NCBI RefSeq assembly: GCF_014696065.1
Contig: NZ_JACJPL010000031.1
Span: 806,001-870,000, forward strand
Length of the DNA: 64,000 nt
Source of the DNA: Leptolyngbya sp. FACHB-261
GTDB lineage: Bacteria; Cyanobacteriota; Cyanobacteriia; FACHB-261
Direction of reading: 5' to 3'
This document shows, in pieces, positions 9,515-19,461 of this stretch. Under the pieces are notes generated by a model. That model searched no databases and had not been told where the DNA came from. It saw only the letters and a program-made list of their open reading frames with translations. Position 1 is the first letter of the stretch, and each line of letters opens with the position of its first letter. Position numbers and translations under genes: made by a program.

Positions 9515-9634
9515 AGGGCTCTCCGGAAAAAGAACTATCTGGAAATTGCCATCTACCGGTCTAACAGAAGCGCCACAGAGCAATGGCTAACCAGACCACC
9601 AAACCAAAACTGAAACTGTATAGACCCGATCAAT

Positions 9635-9672
9635 TTGGAGGGGATCATCCCACCTAGGCGTACAATAGTTCA
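9635..9672 (+). promoter_or_regulatory. Possible serA promoter
   Basis: TTGGAG at 9635 and TACAAT at 9661-9666 resemble -35 and -10 boxes, but the spacing of 20 bp is long. A start near 9673 would give a leader of about 60 bases before the chosen ATG. Visual assignment only. Confidence 0.25.
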
Positions 9673-9733
9673 CCGTGGCGAAACGGCATTGGAGCTTTCG
9701 CCGGCAGTTTTCCCGTTACCTCTCTCGCCAGCC

Positions 9734-11317
9734 ATGCCAAAGGTTCTTGTTTCCGATCCCATTGATCAGGTCGGGATTGATATCCTCTCTCAGGTCGCTC
9801 AGGTTGATGTCAAAACCGGTCTGAGTCAAGACGAGCTGATCCAGCTGATCCCCGCCTACGAAGCTATTATGATCCGCTCCGGCACCCGGTTGACGGCGGA
9901 GGTGATTGAGGCCGGTGCCAATCTCAAGATTATTGGCAGAGCAGGGGTTGGCGTAGACAACGTTGACGTCCCCACAGCCACGCGCCACGGCATCGTGGTC
10001 GTGAACTCACCAGAGGGCAACACAATCGCAGCGGCTGAGCATGCCTTGGCGATGATGCTCACGCTCTCGCGCTACATCCCCGACGCCAACGCCTCGATTA
10101 AGACTGGAACCTGGGACCGCAAGAGCTTCACTGGCGTTGAGGTTTACAAGAAAACCTTGGGCGTTGTAGGGCTTGGCAAGATTGGCTCTCACGTTGCCAC
10201 CGTGGCAAGGGCAATGGGCATGCGCCTGCTAGCTTACGATCCCTACCTGTCTTCAGAGCGGGCTGAACAGTTGGGGTGCAGCCTGGTCGAACTCGATCTG
10301 CTGTTCTCTGAGTCGGACTACATTACCCTGCACCTGCCCAGAACCCCAGAAACTAGCCACCTGATTAATGCTCGGACACTGAGCTTAATGAAGCCCACAG
10401 CCCGCATCGTTAACTGTGCACGGGGCGGCATCATTGACGAACAAGCCCTCTACGAAACCTTGAAGGCTGGCAAGATCGCCGGAGCAGCTCTGGATGTGTT
10501 CGAGAACGAACCGTTAGCAGCAGACTCTCCCCTACGCAGCCTGGGCAAGGAGATGGTGCTAACGCCTCACTTAGGCGCATCGACCGAAGAAGCGCAAACC
10601 AACGTGGCCATAGACGTGGCTGAGCAGATTCGGGATGTATTGCTAGGCTTGCCAGCCCGTAGCGCGGTCAACATTCCGGGCTTACGACCCGATGTATTGC
10701 AACAACTCAAGCCCTACCTGCAACTAGCAGAAACCTTGGGTAACTTGGTCAGCCAATTGGCAGGCGGACGGATTACCTCGCTCGACGTTCGGCTCCAGGG
10801 AGATCTGGCCACCCGCGAAAGCCAGCCGATTTTGGTCGCAGCCCTCAAGGGTTTGCTGTCCCAGGCGTTGCAGGAACGGGTGAACTACGTCAATGCCAGC
10901 TTGGAAGCCAAGGAACGGGGCATCCATGTCACTGAAACCCGCGACCCCAGCGTCAAGGACTACACCGGCTCGATTCATCTGGTGGCAGAAGGCCCCCTAG
11001 GTCGTCGCTCGGTGACAGGGGCGCTGTTGGGCGAAGACGAAATCCGGATCACCAACATTGACGGCTTCCCGATCAACGTGGCTCCCAACCGCTACATGTT
11101 GCTGACCCTGCACCGCGATATGCCCGGCATCATCGGCAAGATCGGTTCCCTGCTGGGCAGTTTCAATGTGAACATCGCCAGTATGCAGGTCGGTCGCCGC
11201 ATGGTTCGAGGCGATGCAGTCATGGTCGTCAGCATCGACGATCCGCTGCCAGAAGGACTGCTCAGCGAGATTCAAGGCGTATCGGGTATTCGCGATGCTT
11301 ACATCGTGAACCTGTAA
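9734..11317 (+). CDS. serA: D-3-phosphoglycerate dehydrogenase SerA
   Basis: Oxidises 3-phosphoglycerate to 3-phosphohydroxypyruvate with NAD+, the first step of the phosphorylated serine pathway. The 527 residues are the long (type 1-like) form. The substrate and NAD domains contain [11 protein letters not shown], the Rossmann motif VVGLGKIGS, catalytic Arg in NCARGGII, Glu in FENEPL and His in LTPHLGAST. They are followed by an intervening domain and a C-terminal ACT domain ([17 protein letters not shown]) that normally senses serine. The ATG at 9734 gives [10 protein letters not shown], the usual family start. An upstream in-frame TTG at 9635 is less likely because a TACAAT -10-like box lies between the two. 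Confidence 0.95.
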   Translation: MPKVLVSDPIDQVGIDILSQVAQVDVKTGLSQDELIQLIPAYEAIMIRSGTRLTAEVIEAGANLKIIGRAGVGVDNVDVPTATRHGIVVVNSPEGNTIAAAEHALAMMLTLSRYIPDANASIKTGTWDRKSFTGVEVYKKTLGVVGLGKIGSHVATVARAMGMRLLAYDPYLSSERAEQLGCSLVELDLLFSESDYITLHLPRTPETSHLINARTLSLMKPTARIVNCARGGIIDEQALYETLKAGKIAGAALDVFENEPLAADSPLRSLGKEMVLTPHLGASTEEAQTNVAIDVAEQIRDVLLGLPARSAVNIPGLRPDVLQQLKPYLQLAETLGNLVSQLAGGRITSLDVRLQGDLATRESQPILVAALKGLLSQALQERVNYVNASLEAKERGIHVTETRDPSVKDYTGSIHLVAEGPLGRRSVTGALLGEDEIRITNIDGFPINVAPNRYMLLTLHRDMPGIIGKIGSLLGSFNVNIASMQVGRRMVRGDAVMVVSIDDPLPEGLLSEIQGVSGIRDAYIVNL

Positions 11318-11342
11318 CCGTGAACCTGTAGCAGCAAGCAGT

Positions 11343-11996
11343 ATGTCAGGAGCAATTCGCGTTGGCATTGGTGGCCCAGTCGGTTCGGGCAAGACAGCAT
11401 TGGTCGCCGCGCTCTGTCGGACGCTGCGTGAGCGCTTCTCGATGGCAGTGGTCACCAATGACATTTACACACGCGAGGATGCCGAGTTTCTAACCCGGCA
11501 CGGGGCGCTAGAGCAGGACCGCATTCTAGGCGTAGAGACAGGCGGCTGCCCACACACGGCCATTCGGGAAGATGCCAGTTTGAACCTGGACGCAATTGCG
11601 GTGCTTGAAGCCCGCTTACGCAACTTGGAGTTAATCCTGGTGGAGTCTGGTGGCGATAACCTGGCCGCAACCTTTAGCCCAGAGCTGGTCGATGCCTGCA
11701 TCTACGTGATCGACGTTGCAGAGGGCGACAAGATTCCCCGTAAAGGTGGACCCGGCATCACCCGCTCTGACCTGCTGGTGATCAACAAGATCGATCTGGC
11801 TCCCTATGTTGGTGCTGACTTAGGCGTGATGGAGCGCGACAGCCAGCGCATGCGAGGCAACAAACCCTTTGTATTCACCAATCTGCGCAGCGGTGAGGGG
11901 CTAGAGCAGGTGCTTGCCTGGCTGGAGCGTGAGGTTTTGTTCGTCAGCGCCAGTGCCAATGCCAGTACCAGTGCCAGCCCTGAAAATAGCGGCTAG
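11343..11996 (+). CDS. ureG: Urease accessory GTPase UreG
   Basis: GTPase that, with UreD, UreF and UreE, loads nickel into apo-urease. The 217 residues show P-loop GPVGSGKT near 11-18, the conserved [13 protein letters not shown] with the metal-binding Cys-Pro-His, [19 protein letters not shown], and the G4 motif NKIDLAP. The last 20 residues are a Ser/Ala/Asn-rich tail beyond the family core. No other urease gene is in the window, so ureG is detached from its partners here. It follows serA by 25 bp and may be read from the same transcript. Its stop overlaps the stop of the convergent kinase gene by four bases. Confidence 0.95.
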   Translation: MSGAIRVGIGGPVGSGKTALVAALCRTLRERFSMAVVTNDIYTREDAEFLTRHGALEQDRILGVETGGCPHTAIREDASLNLDAIAVLEARLRNLELILVESGGDNLAATFSPELVDACIYVIDVAEGDKIPRKGGPGITRSDLLVINKIDLAPYVGADLGVMERDSQRMRGNKPFVFTNLRSGEGLEQVLAWLEREVLFVSASANASTSASPENSG

Positions 11997-14974
11997 TTCT
12001 GCTCGTGTTGGGGCCAGCCGAGCGTTACCGTCAAGCCAGTGCCCTGCTGTTGGGACAGACAGCTACGGATTGCATGCATCAGCTCCGCCATTGAAACCGA
12101 GTTGGGCAAGCACAGCGCTTGGGCCGATTGCAGAGCCTCATACAGTGGGTCTGGTAGTGGGTCTGGAGTCAGGGCAGCCTGCTCATATCGCACGGGCTTA
12201 TCGAGAACTTGGCCTCCAGACTCAAACAGAACGCAGTTGAACACACTTTGGTGGCGCTGGCGGTCATCCAGCACCACCAGGGGTAGGGAACCCTGAAGCC
12301 GAGAGTTCAGGCAATGAATCAGCTCCAGCCCACCAGGCAACTGTTCTGGCTCTTGATAGCGCAGCAGCAGCAATAGCAGGTCACCATTCCCACTCTCAAT
12401 CTGGCGGCGCACATCATTCGGATTCTGAGTTAGCAACACCCGATAACCCGCAGCACGCAGGTAGCGAGCCAATAGGGTTGAGCGTCTGGGCAAAGCACCG
12501 GTTTCAAAATCGGCATTCTGGCCTCTGGCAGTTTGCCCCTTGGTCTTGGGTTCACTGAAGTCGCCCAGCAGCAGCAATGGTCTGGTGGTTTGGCCCACCA
12601 TGCTCTGCAACACCTGAAGCACAGTAGTTGCAGAGGGAACTTGACCAGCCAGTTCTAACGGTAGAATGCGCAGATTCAGATCGGCGGTGGAGCTATGGAA
12701 CGGCAGATCTAGGCTGTTGGCAGGCGGTAGACAGACCAGGGGCAGCGAGGCCAAAACAGTCATTTGACTCAGTGTGCGCAACGCCGTCACCAAATCTCCT
12801 TCAGGAATGTCCAGAAGAACTACATCCGGTTTCCAAATGCGGGCCAGCAACTCCCCTTGTTCAAGACCATCCGCCTCCAGCAGACGATAGCCGCAGCAGT
12901 GTAGCAGTTCGGCTAAGCCGGGCAAGCGGTTCGCTTCCGCTCGATGCAAAGAGTCCGTAGAGCCCAACCTCAAAACGGTAATGCCTTCGGGGATAGCCTG
13001 GCTCTGAGCCCGCGTTTCGAGATCCAGGAGTAGGCGTTGCAGATCGCGGGACTGAATCGGACGGCTCAAAAAGCCATCAGCACCCGCAGCCAACGCCTGC
13101 CGCCGCTCAGCCTGGCTAGCCGTGACTACCACGGCGATGCCCCGAGTCTCGACTTGCTGCTTAAACAGGGACAGCACATCCCAACCCGATAAGCTGCCGA
13201 GGAAAGGACTTAAGAAGATCAAGCCTGGTTTAAGCCGACGAGCCTTTTCCAAGGCTTCTAGGCCAGAGCGGGCAACGGCAACCTGATAGCCCAGAGGCGA
13301 CAGCAATTCCGAGAGGATATTCAAGTCAGTGGGCACCGCCTCAACAATCAGCACCAGGTCGCTGCCCAGAGCATTAGGCCCTTTCAAGGGATTGATCGCT
13401 TCGGTCCGACGCGTCGCTCCTGGCATGGGCGAGGTGAGGTCAAGCGGCGGATTGGGAGGCAACAGCAGGGTGAACTGGCTACCCTTGCCCTCTTGAGAAA
13501 CAAAGGTGACATCCCCGCCGTGCAGGCGGGCGAGGCGCTGTGTGAGTACAAGTCCCATGCCCGTGCCCTCAAACTGGCGAGTCAAGGGGCTTTCAAGTTG
13601 CTGAAATTTTTGAAAGATCAGGTGTTGCTTCTCAGCTGGAATCCCAATACCGGTATCGCTGACGATGAAAGCAATCCAACTCTGCCAACGACACACACTG
13701 AGGCTGACTTGACCCGGAGGCGAGGTGAATTTGAAGGCGTTAGATAGCAGATTCACCAGCATCTGACGCAGGCGAAACTCGTCACCCACCAACTGCTCTA
13801 GATCGGGGTCAATGGATAGAGAGAACTGAATGCCAACATTGCTGCTAGGGTCCTGGCTGCTGCTACGGTGCTGAAACAGGCGTCGGGTTTGCTCAAGACT
13901 CAGTTGGCAAACGCCTGCTAAGTCAATTGCCTCAGGCAAAAGCTCTAGCTGGCCAGTCTCGACTTTAGCCAGGTCCAGAATATCGTTGATCACTGCCACC
14001 AAATGGCGACCACTCTGGTGAATGAGGGTGGCATAGCGCTTTTGGCGTTCGTTTAAAGGTCCAACCGTCTCCTCCACCAACATGCCGGCCATGCCCAGAA
14101 TCGAGGTGAGGGGGGTTTTCAGCTCATGACTGATACAGGAGAGAAAATCATCTTTGACCCGGTTGAGCTGTACTAGGTCTGCATTACGGGCCTCTAGCTC
14201 GCGGGCAACCTGGTGTTGCTCTGTGATGTCCTGCGCCAAGATCAGCCTCAAACTGCCACCGAGCAGTGGAGCCTGAATTAATTGCCAAGTGTGCTCATTA
14301 CCATCAGCGCTACGACACTGGTAAACCGGCACTGTACTTTCCTGGCCTGGAACCGATAGCAAGATGCAAGTTGCCTGCTCCTGACTGGAGCTTGCAGTTG
14401 CCAGTTCTGGCTGAAGCTCACCTAGTTGTTCTTGCCAGAGACGATTAGCCTTCAACAACTCTCCGCCAGAGGTAGACAGCATCACCGGCAGGGGCAAACA
14501 CTCTACTAAGTGAGTCAGTGAGTCCAGGGCCGGAGTCTGCACAGTCTCGACTGACTGTACAGTCGCATCCGGGCGCTCGCCCCAACCAAGACACCAAGTG
14601 TGCAGGAGTCGAAAGCCATCAAGCAAGCCGACAAACGTACCCTGTTCATCGACCAAAGCCCAGAAGGGTTCAGGCGAGGTCTGCCAGAGAGACCAAAACT
14701 CGGCTAGGGAGCGGTCATGACTAACTACCGGCAGCGGTCGTAGGCAAGTTCTTACTGTAACTGGGTGAGCGCTCGAGCCAGAGTGGGTTTGGAGCAGTAG
14801 AGCTACGGCATCAACTTGGCCTAGGGGCCGATTCTGCTCATCTAGGGCAACCAAGAGGCGCGTCGGTTGTGTGAGCGAATAGGGATCCAGCAGCGCAGCA
14901 ACCTCAACAGCCGTTGCCGTGGCTGGACAGGTCGGGGCTGGCTGAGCGAACCAGTTCAACAGAGAAGCTTGCAT
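11993..14974 (-). CDS. Hybrid histidine kinase with CBS-like and PAS-like input and degenerate receivers, next to kaiABC
   Basis: A 993-residue sensor kinase. Residues 15-125 look like a pair of CBS-type modules and 150-260 like a PAS domain. HisKA carries the phospho-acceptor H283 in [13 protein letters not shown]. The ATPase domain follows with [11 protein letters not shown] (N box), SDTGIGIP and EGTGMGLVL. Three receiver-like folds come next. In the first (540-655) the acceptor Asp position is Ser (IFLSPF, S589), the acidic pair is degraded (LIVEA), and the conserved Lys is Arg (LSRPI). The second keeps VLLDI but lacks the acidic pocket. The third (about 797-905) has no acceptor Asp. Such pseudo-receivers recall CikA. 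It is divergent from kaiA with a 446-bp gap. A clock role is inference. Confidence 0.8.
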   Translation of the reverse strand: MQASLLNWFAQPAPTCPATATAVEVAALLDPYSLTQPTRLLVALDEQNRPLGQVDAVALLLQTHSGSSAHPVTVRTCLRPLPVVSHDRSLAEFWSLWQTSPEPFWALVDEQGTFVGLLDGFRLLHTWCLGWGERPDATVQSVETVQTPALDSLTHLVECLPLPVMLSTSGGELLKANRLWQEQLGELQPELATASSSQEQATCILLSVPGQESTVPVYQCRSADGNEHTWQLIQAPLLGGSLRLILAQDITEQHQVARELEARNADLVQLNRVKDDFLSCISHELKTPLTSILGMAGMLVEETVGPLNERQKRYATLIHQSGRHLVAVINDILDLAKVETGQLELLPEAIDLAGVCQLSLEQTRRLFQHRSSSQDPSSNVGIQFSLSIDPDLEQLVGDEFRLRQMLVNLLSNAFKFTSPPGQVSLSVCRWQSWIAFIVSDTGIGIPAEKQHLIFQKFQQLESPLTRQFEGTGMGLVLTQRLARLHGGDVTFVSQEGKGSQFTLLLPPNPPLDLTSPMPGATRRTEAINPLKGPNALGSDLVLIVEAVPTDLNILSELLSPLGYQVAVARSGLEALEKARRLKPGLIFLSPFLGSLSGWDVLSLFKQQVETRGIAVVVTASQAERRQALAAGADGFLSRPIQSRDLQRLLLDLETRAQSQAIPEGITVLRLGSTDSLHRAEANRLPGLAELLHCCGYRLLEADGLEQGELLARIWKPDVVLLDIPEGDLVTALRTLSQMTVLASLPLVCLPPANSLDLPFHSSTADLNLRILPLELAGQVPSATTVLQVLQSMVGQTTRPLLLLGDFSEPKTKGQTARGQNADFETGALPRRSTLLARYLRAAGYRVLLTQNPNDVRRQIESGNGDLLLLLLRYQEPEQLPGGLELIHCLNSRLQGSLPLVVLDDRQRHQSVFNCVLFESGGQVLDKPVRYEQAALTPDPLPDPLYEALQSAQALCLPNSVSMAELMHAIRSCLSQQQGTGLTVTLGWPQHEQN

Positions 14975-15420
14975 ATTGCCGCTCGCGCCGAGGCGATCAG
15001 GAAGCAGTCAGCGAAATCACAAATCCAAACCCATCCAATCCAAACCCATCCACCATTCAAGGCACCAATACTAAATGAGATTAACCAGATGGCTCTCTGC
15101 TCAGCGCCTCAATAAACTCTAATTATGAACTATGGCTCTGATGAGAGGCATTGCTGAGCAGAAGCCAGCGTTCTGGTGACGTGTAGCGCTTATAGTATTT
15201 TCTGAGGATTGAAAAGGCTCCAAGTTATTTTAGGATTCTGCTTCCTGCTGCTGACCGAGTGGCCGAAGGATTACCAGTCGCTGGCGACTCAAACGGAGGC
15301 CTCAAACAGAGGAAGTCAGTTCAAACAATACTGCCTCGACCTGCTTAGTCATCTAGGTGATCTGCTTAGCCAACTGCCTGCTTTCTACCTGTCCTATAAA
15401 TTGATAGCCTAGGAAAGTCC
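14975..15420. other. Divergent intergenic region between the hybrid kinase and kaiA
   Basis: No convincing gene. A 67-codon TTG-initiated frame at 15209-15412 shows no family resemblance and is out of frame with kaiA, so I do not call it. A TATAAA at 15395-15400 could be a -10 box for kaiABC, but no good -35 lies 17 bp upstream; AGGA at 15411-15414 is a good Shine-Dalgarno site for kaiA. The octamer CTGCTTAG occurs twice (around 15340 and 15362). The two divergent transcripts must both be controlled from here. Confidence 0.5.
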
Positions 15421-15936
15421 ATGAGTCAGGCTATCAGCCGTTCTTTAAGTCTGCCTCCGCTTGCCAGCCACCTCCGGTTAGGGAAAACAGCCGCCTTGTC
15501 AGACTCCTCAGAGCCTACCAGCAACTCCCTCAGTCAGCACCACAGCTTAGCCGATAAGCTCAAGGAGCGCCTGGGTTATCTTGGAGTATATTACAAACGC
15601 GATCCCCGCCGTTTCTTGAGACGTCTGCCAGAGCCGGAGCGCCAGGAATTTTACCGGAAGTTGTACTCGACCTATCGTGGGATTATTTTGAACTACTTTC
15701 GGTCCAATGGTGATTTAAACCAACGGATTGACGAGTTCGTGAATCTAGCTTTCTTTGCGGACATTTCAGTGTCCCAAGTTCTAGAAATTCACATGGAGCT
15801 CATGGACGCCTTCGCTAAGCAATTGAAACTCGAAGGGCGCAGTGATGAGATCTTGCTGGACTACCGAATCGCGCTGATTGATGTGATCGCCCATCTGTGT
15901 GAGCTGTACCGCCGCTCCATCCCCCGCGAGCCGTAG
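15421..15936 (+). CDS. kaiA: Circadian clock protein KaiA, short form lacking the pseudo-receiver
   Basis: KaiA binds the KaiC C-terminal tail and stimulates its autophosphorylation. The 171 residues match only the helical C-terminal dimerisation and KaiC-binding domain: [23 protein letters not shown]-like [35 protein letters not shown] and [21 protein letters not shown]. The first 45 residues are an unrelated Ser/Leu-rich leader. The pseudo-receiver domain of about 130 residues found in Synechococcus elongatus KaiA is missing, as in the short KaiA of some filamentous cyanobacteria. Start supported by AGGA seven bases upstream. Only eight bases separate it from kaiB, so no independent kaiBC promoter fits in the gap. 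Confidence 0.95.
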   Translation: MSQAISRSLSLPPLASHLRLGKTAALSDSSEPTSNSLSQHHSLADKLKERLGYLGVYYKRDPRRFLRRLPEPERQEFYRKLYSTYRGIILNYFRSNGDLNQRIDEFVNLAFFADISVSQVLEIHMELMDAFAKQLKLEGRSDEILLDYRIALIDVIAHLCELYRRSIPREP

Positions 15937-15944
15937 AGTTTATC

Positions 15945-16241
15945 ATGAAAAAAACCTACGTTTTAAAGCTTTACGTCGCTGGTAACACCAGTGCCTCAGT
16001 CCGAGCGCTCAAAACCCTCAATGACATTTTAGAAACTGAATTTCAAGGGGTCTACACACTCAAAGTGATCGATGTTCTCAAGAGTCCGCAGTTGGCTGAA
16101 GAAGACAAAATTCTGGCAACGCCAACTCTAGCCAAGATTCTGCCCCCACCTGTACGCAAAATCATTGGTGATCTGTCAGACCGGGACAAAGTTTTAATTG
16201 GTTTAGACTTGCTGTACGAGGAATTAGAAGACCATGAGTGA
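15945..16241 (+). CDS. kaiB: Circadian clock protein KaiB
   Basis: Thioredoxin-like, fold-switching clock protein that binds the KaiC CI ring, sequesters KaiA and promotes dephosphorylation. The 98 residues align throughout with known Kai[38 protein letters not shown], the cis-Pro motif ATPTLAK, and [18 protein letters not shown], which includes the fold-switch Gly and Asp region. It is a little shorter at the C-terminus than the S. elongatus protein. The last eight bases overlap the start of kaiC in an ATGAGTGA arrangement, which implies translational coupling. Confidence 0.98.
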   Translation: MKKTYVLKLYVAGNTSASVRALKTLNDILETEFQGVYTLKVIDVLKSPQLAEEDKILATPTLAKILPPPVRKIIGDLSDRDKVLIGLDLLYEELEDHE

Positions 16242-17856
16242 AGCTTCGAGCCTGGGGGCTTCCATGGACGGCTCTGAGCCCCAAATCGGTGTGGAGTCCC
16301 CAACCTTAAGCGACCTTAACAGCAGAGCAGATGGGCGTGGTGTGCGGAAGATTCGCACGCTAATCGAAGGGTTTGACGATATCAGCCACGGCGGTCTGCC
16401 AGTAGGGCGCACCACTCTAGTGAGTGGCACCTCGGGTACTGGCAAAACGCAGATGGCGGTGCAGTTTATCTACAACGGCATCATTCATTTCGATGAGCCA
16501 GGCATCTTTGTCACTTTTGAAGAATCCCCTGCTGACATCATCAAGAATGCCTACAGCTTCGGCTGGGATTTGCAAAAGCTGATCGATGACGGTAAGTTGT
16601 TCATCTTGGATGCCTCGCCAGATCCTGAGGGTCAAGATATTGCTGGAGATTTTGATCTGTCGGCCCTGATCGAGCGCATTCAATACGCAGTGCGCAAGTA
16701 TCGAGCCAAGCGAGTTTCGATTGATTCGGTCACTGCCGTATTCCAGCAGTACGACGCTGCGGGCGTCGTGCGCCGTGAAATCTTTCGCTTGGTAGCGCGA
16801 TTGAAGCAAGTGGGCGTAACCACGATCATGAGTGCCGAGCGCATTGAGGAATACGGTCCCATTGCTCGCTTTGGGGTAGAAGAATTCGTTTCAGACAACG
16901 TGCTCATTTTACGCAATGCCCTAGAGGGCGAGCGCCGCCGCCGTACGATTGAAATTCTCAAATTGCGTGGCACCACACACATGAAGGGTGAGTTCCCCTT
17001 CACGATGACTAATGATGGCATCAGCATCTTCCCTCTGGGGGCAATGCAGTTAACTCAGCGCTCCTCCAATATTCGCGTCTCTTCTGGCATTCCAACCCTC
17101 GATGAGATGTGTGGCGGTGGTTTCTTCAAAGACTCGATTATTTTGGCTACCGGAGCAACAGGGACAGGTAAAACGCTGCTGGTCAGTAAGTTCCTTCAAA
17201 ATGCTTTTTTGATCAACGAGCGCTCAATTCTCTTCGCCTATGAAGAATCGCGCGCACAACTCTCACGAAATGCTTCTTCTTGGGGAACTGACTTTGAGGA
17301 GATGGAGGCGAGGGGCCTACTCAAAATTATCTGTGCCTACCCTGAATCTGCAGGTTTAGAAGACCATTTGCAGATTATGAAGCGGGAGATCGCAACCTTC
17401 AAACCCTCACGCATTGCGATTGATTCGCTATCTGCCCTGGCTAGAGGTGTGAGCAACAACGCCTTTCGCCAATTCGTGATTGCTGTAACCGGTTTCGCCA
17501 AGCAAGAAGAGATTACTGGCCTGTTCACTAACACGACGGATCAGTTCATGGGCTCCCACTCGATTACGGAGTCTCACATTTCAACGATTACGGATACGAT
17601 TTTGCTGCTGCAGTATGTTGAAATTCGTGGCGAAATGTCACGAGCTCTCAACGTCTTCAAAATGCGTGGCTCCTGGCATGACAAAGGCATTCGAGAGTAT
17701 GTCATTAGTGACAAGGGTGCTGAAATCAAAGACTCATTCAGGGGCTTCGAGCGGATCATTAGCGGTTCGCCCACTCGAATTGCCATTGATGAGAAGAGTG
17801 AACTCTCTCGCATTGTGCAGGGAGTCCAGTTGATGGGACCAGAGGATGACCTTTAG
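16234..17856 (+). CDS. kaiC: Circadian clock ATPase/autokinase KaiC
   Basis: Double-domain RecA-like ATPase that forms the hexameric clock core. Of its 540 residues, about 20 are an N-terminal extension relative to the 519-residue S. elongatus protein. CI domain: Walker [10 protein letters not shown], catalytic Glu pair in TFEESP, Walker B region VSIDSVT. CII domain: [28 protein letters not shown]. The adjacent Ser and Thr phosphosites are present in [10 protein letters not shown]. The C-terminal A-loop and KaiA-binding tail ([20 protein letters not shown]) are intact. All residues expected for a functional oscillator are visible. No strong terminator follows, although the next gene is on the same strand 168 bp away. 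Confidence 0.98.
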   Translation: MSEASSLGASMDGSEPQIGVESPTLSDLNSRADGRGVRKIRTLIEGFDDISHGGLPVGRTTLVSGTSGTGKTQMAVQFIYNGIIHFDEPGIFVTFEESPADIIKNAYSFGWDLQKLIDDGKLFILDASPDPEGQDIAGDFDLSALIERIQYAVRKYRAKRVSIDSVTAVFQQYDAAGVVRREIFRLVARLKQVGVTTIMSAERIEEYGPIARFGVEEFVSDNVLILRNALEGERRRRTIEILKLRGTTHMKGEFPFTMTNDGISIFPLGAMQLTQRSSNIRVSSGIPTLDEMCGGGFFKDSIILATGATGTGKTLLVSKFLQNAFLINERSILFAYEESRAQLSRNASSWGTDFEEMEARGLLKIICAYPESAGLEDHLQIMKREIATFKPSRIAIDSLSALARGVSNNAFRQFVIAVTGFAKQEEITGLFTNTTDQFMGSHSITESHISTITDTILLLQYVEIRGEMSRALNVFKMRGSWHDKGIREYVISDKGAEIKDSFRGFERIISGSPTRIAIDEKSELSRIVQGVQLMGPEDDL

Positions 17857-18024
17857 GCAAAAAATTGAGCGGCGCAGCGAAATTACTAAAACGACATAAT
17901 TGGTTCTAGTTTGCTTCGATTGACCTCGTTTCAAGTCGGATTGCTCCAGAAGGTTGGTAGGACGCAGACCCCTGAGCCACTCTAGAGAAGTCACAAGCCA
18001 GAAGCTAGCAGCCTGTAACCGTCT

Positions 18025-19359
18025 ATGACTTCGCCTTTCACGCCTTCACCCTCCCACGCTCGTCGGGTCAAACATCAACTAGCTCGACCTGAGGATGGGC
18101 TGTCCTACGAATTGGGCAAAGCGGTTCAGGAGTTACCCCCCCTGTACACACGGCTGTTGGCAGGCAGTATCAGCCTGCTAGTGCTGAGTGCTCTGGCCTG
18201 GACCCATTTCAGCCTGGTCGATGAAGTGGCAGTTGCGCCAGGGGAACTGATTCCCTCCGCTCAGGTGCGCCCCGTACGCGCCTTGAGTGGCGGTCTAGTT
18301 CAACGGGTCGAGGTTCAAGAGGGTGAGCGCATCCAGAAGGGGCAGGTTTTGCTTAGCTTAGACTCTAGTCTGCCTCAGGCTGAGGTTGACCGACTGGCCC
18401 GTTCGGCCCAATTGATCCGAGAGGACTTGAGGCGGCTGGAAGCGGAGCGGACAGGAACAACCAGAGCTGGCACATTGCTGCAAGATCAGCTTCTAAGGGC
18501 CCGCTTGCAGGAGTACGAAGCTCGCCAGAATGCGGCAGCGTCAGAAGCAACCCGTCAGCTCGCTGTGATCAAAGGGGCTCAGGTCAAGCTGGCCCAGTTT
18601 CAGGAAAGCCTCAAGAGTGCTCAAATTCGTGAACGGGCCCTAAGGACGCTTGCCTCCGATGAGAACCGGGCGGTTCCTCGGCTCGACTACATTGATTCCC
18701 AGGATCGGGTTGCCTCGCTACGCAAGGACATTGATGCCCAGGGCGAGGAAATTCGGCAGGCTCAGGCGACCTACGAGCAAGTTCGAGATGCAATTGCCCG
18801 TCTCAAATCTGAGCGTCAGAGCGATATTTTGGGTCAACTCACCAAACGTCGTGAAGATCTAACTGCCATTGAGGGGCAACTTGCGCAGGCCAGAAAACAA
18901 CGGGACCAGGAGATTCTAAAAGCGCCTGTAGCAGGAACCATTTACAGTGTGAAAGCTACACGTGGCAATGTGCAAACGGGTGAGGAATTGTTGTCGATTT
19001 TGCCAGAAGGCGAGCAACTCCTACTGGAAGTCAAGGTTCTAAATCGAGACATTGGCTTTATTCAGGAGGGCATGAAAGCCAAGGTCAAAATTGCTACCTT
19101 TCCTTTTCAAGAATTTGGCACCATTGATGGCACTGTGGTTCAAGTCAGCCCTAATGCCATCGTGGACAAAGATTTGGGGCCAGTATTTCCGACTCGTATT
19201 AAGCTCAGCAAACATTCACTGCAAGTTCGTGGCAAGACAGTGACATTCACGCCTGGAATGAGTGCTAGCGGTGAAATTGTGACGCGTAAAAAGTCCATCT
19301 TGACCTTCTTGATGGAACCCATTACCCGTCGTTTTGATGAAGCCTTTTCGGTTCGGTAA
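18025..19359 (+). CDS. HlyD-family membrane fusion (adaptor) protein
   Basis: Periplasmic adaptor of a type I secretion system that links an inner-membrane ABC exporter to an outer-membrane channel. It has 444 residues: a short cytoplasmic tail, one membrane helix around 44-64 (LLAGSISLLVLSALAW), and a lipoyl half-motif (VRALSGGLVQRVEVQEGE). A long alpha-helical hairpin (about 110-290) is rich in Arg, Glu and Gln. The second lipoyl half follows (ILKAPVAGTIYSV), then a beta-barrel region. The cognate exporter is encoded tail-to-tail on the opposite strand. In the 102-bp gap a 7-bp inverted repeat (AAGGGCT / AGCCCTT, 19416-19449) could act as a weak shared terminator. Confidence 0.9.
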   Translation: MTSPFTPSPSHARRVKHQLARPEDGLSYELGKAVQELPPLYTRLLAGSISLLVLSALAWTHFSLVDEVAVAPGELIPSAQVRPVRALSGGLVQRVEVQEGERIQKGQVLLSLDSSLPQAEVDRLARSAQLIREDLRRLEAERTGTTRAGTLLQDQLLRARLQEYEARQNAAASEATRQLAVIKGAQVKLAQFQESLKSAQIRERALRTLASDENRAVPRLDYIDSQDRVASLRKDIDAQGEEIRQAQATYEQVRDAIARLKSERQSDILGQLTKRREDLTAIEGQLAQARKQRDQEILKAPVAGTIYSVKATRGNVQTGEELLSILPEGEQLLLEVKVLNRDIGFIQEGMKAKVKIATFPFQEFGTIDGTVVQVSPNAIVDKDLGPVFPTRIKLSKHSLQVRGKTVTFTPGMSASGEIVTRKKSILTFLMEPITRRFDEAFSVR

Positions 19360-19461
19360 TGGCAGAAATTGGATTACTCAATCCCTACAATTAGTTCTCT
19401 ACTCGTCCCTGCTGCAAGGGCTGACAAGCCATCGTCAAACAAAGCCCTTATCAAACAGTTA

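Noticed and set aside
15209-15412. Frame between the kinase and kaiA, considered as a remnant of the KaiA pseudo-receiver
   Set aside because: Its translation does not resemble the KaiA N-terminal domain, it is in another frame, and at 67 codons it is too short. I also considered a tRNA here (GAGTGGCCGAAG resembles a D-arm), but no acceptor stem or anticodon arm could be folded.
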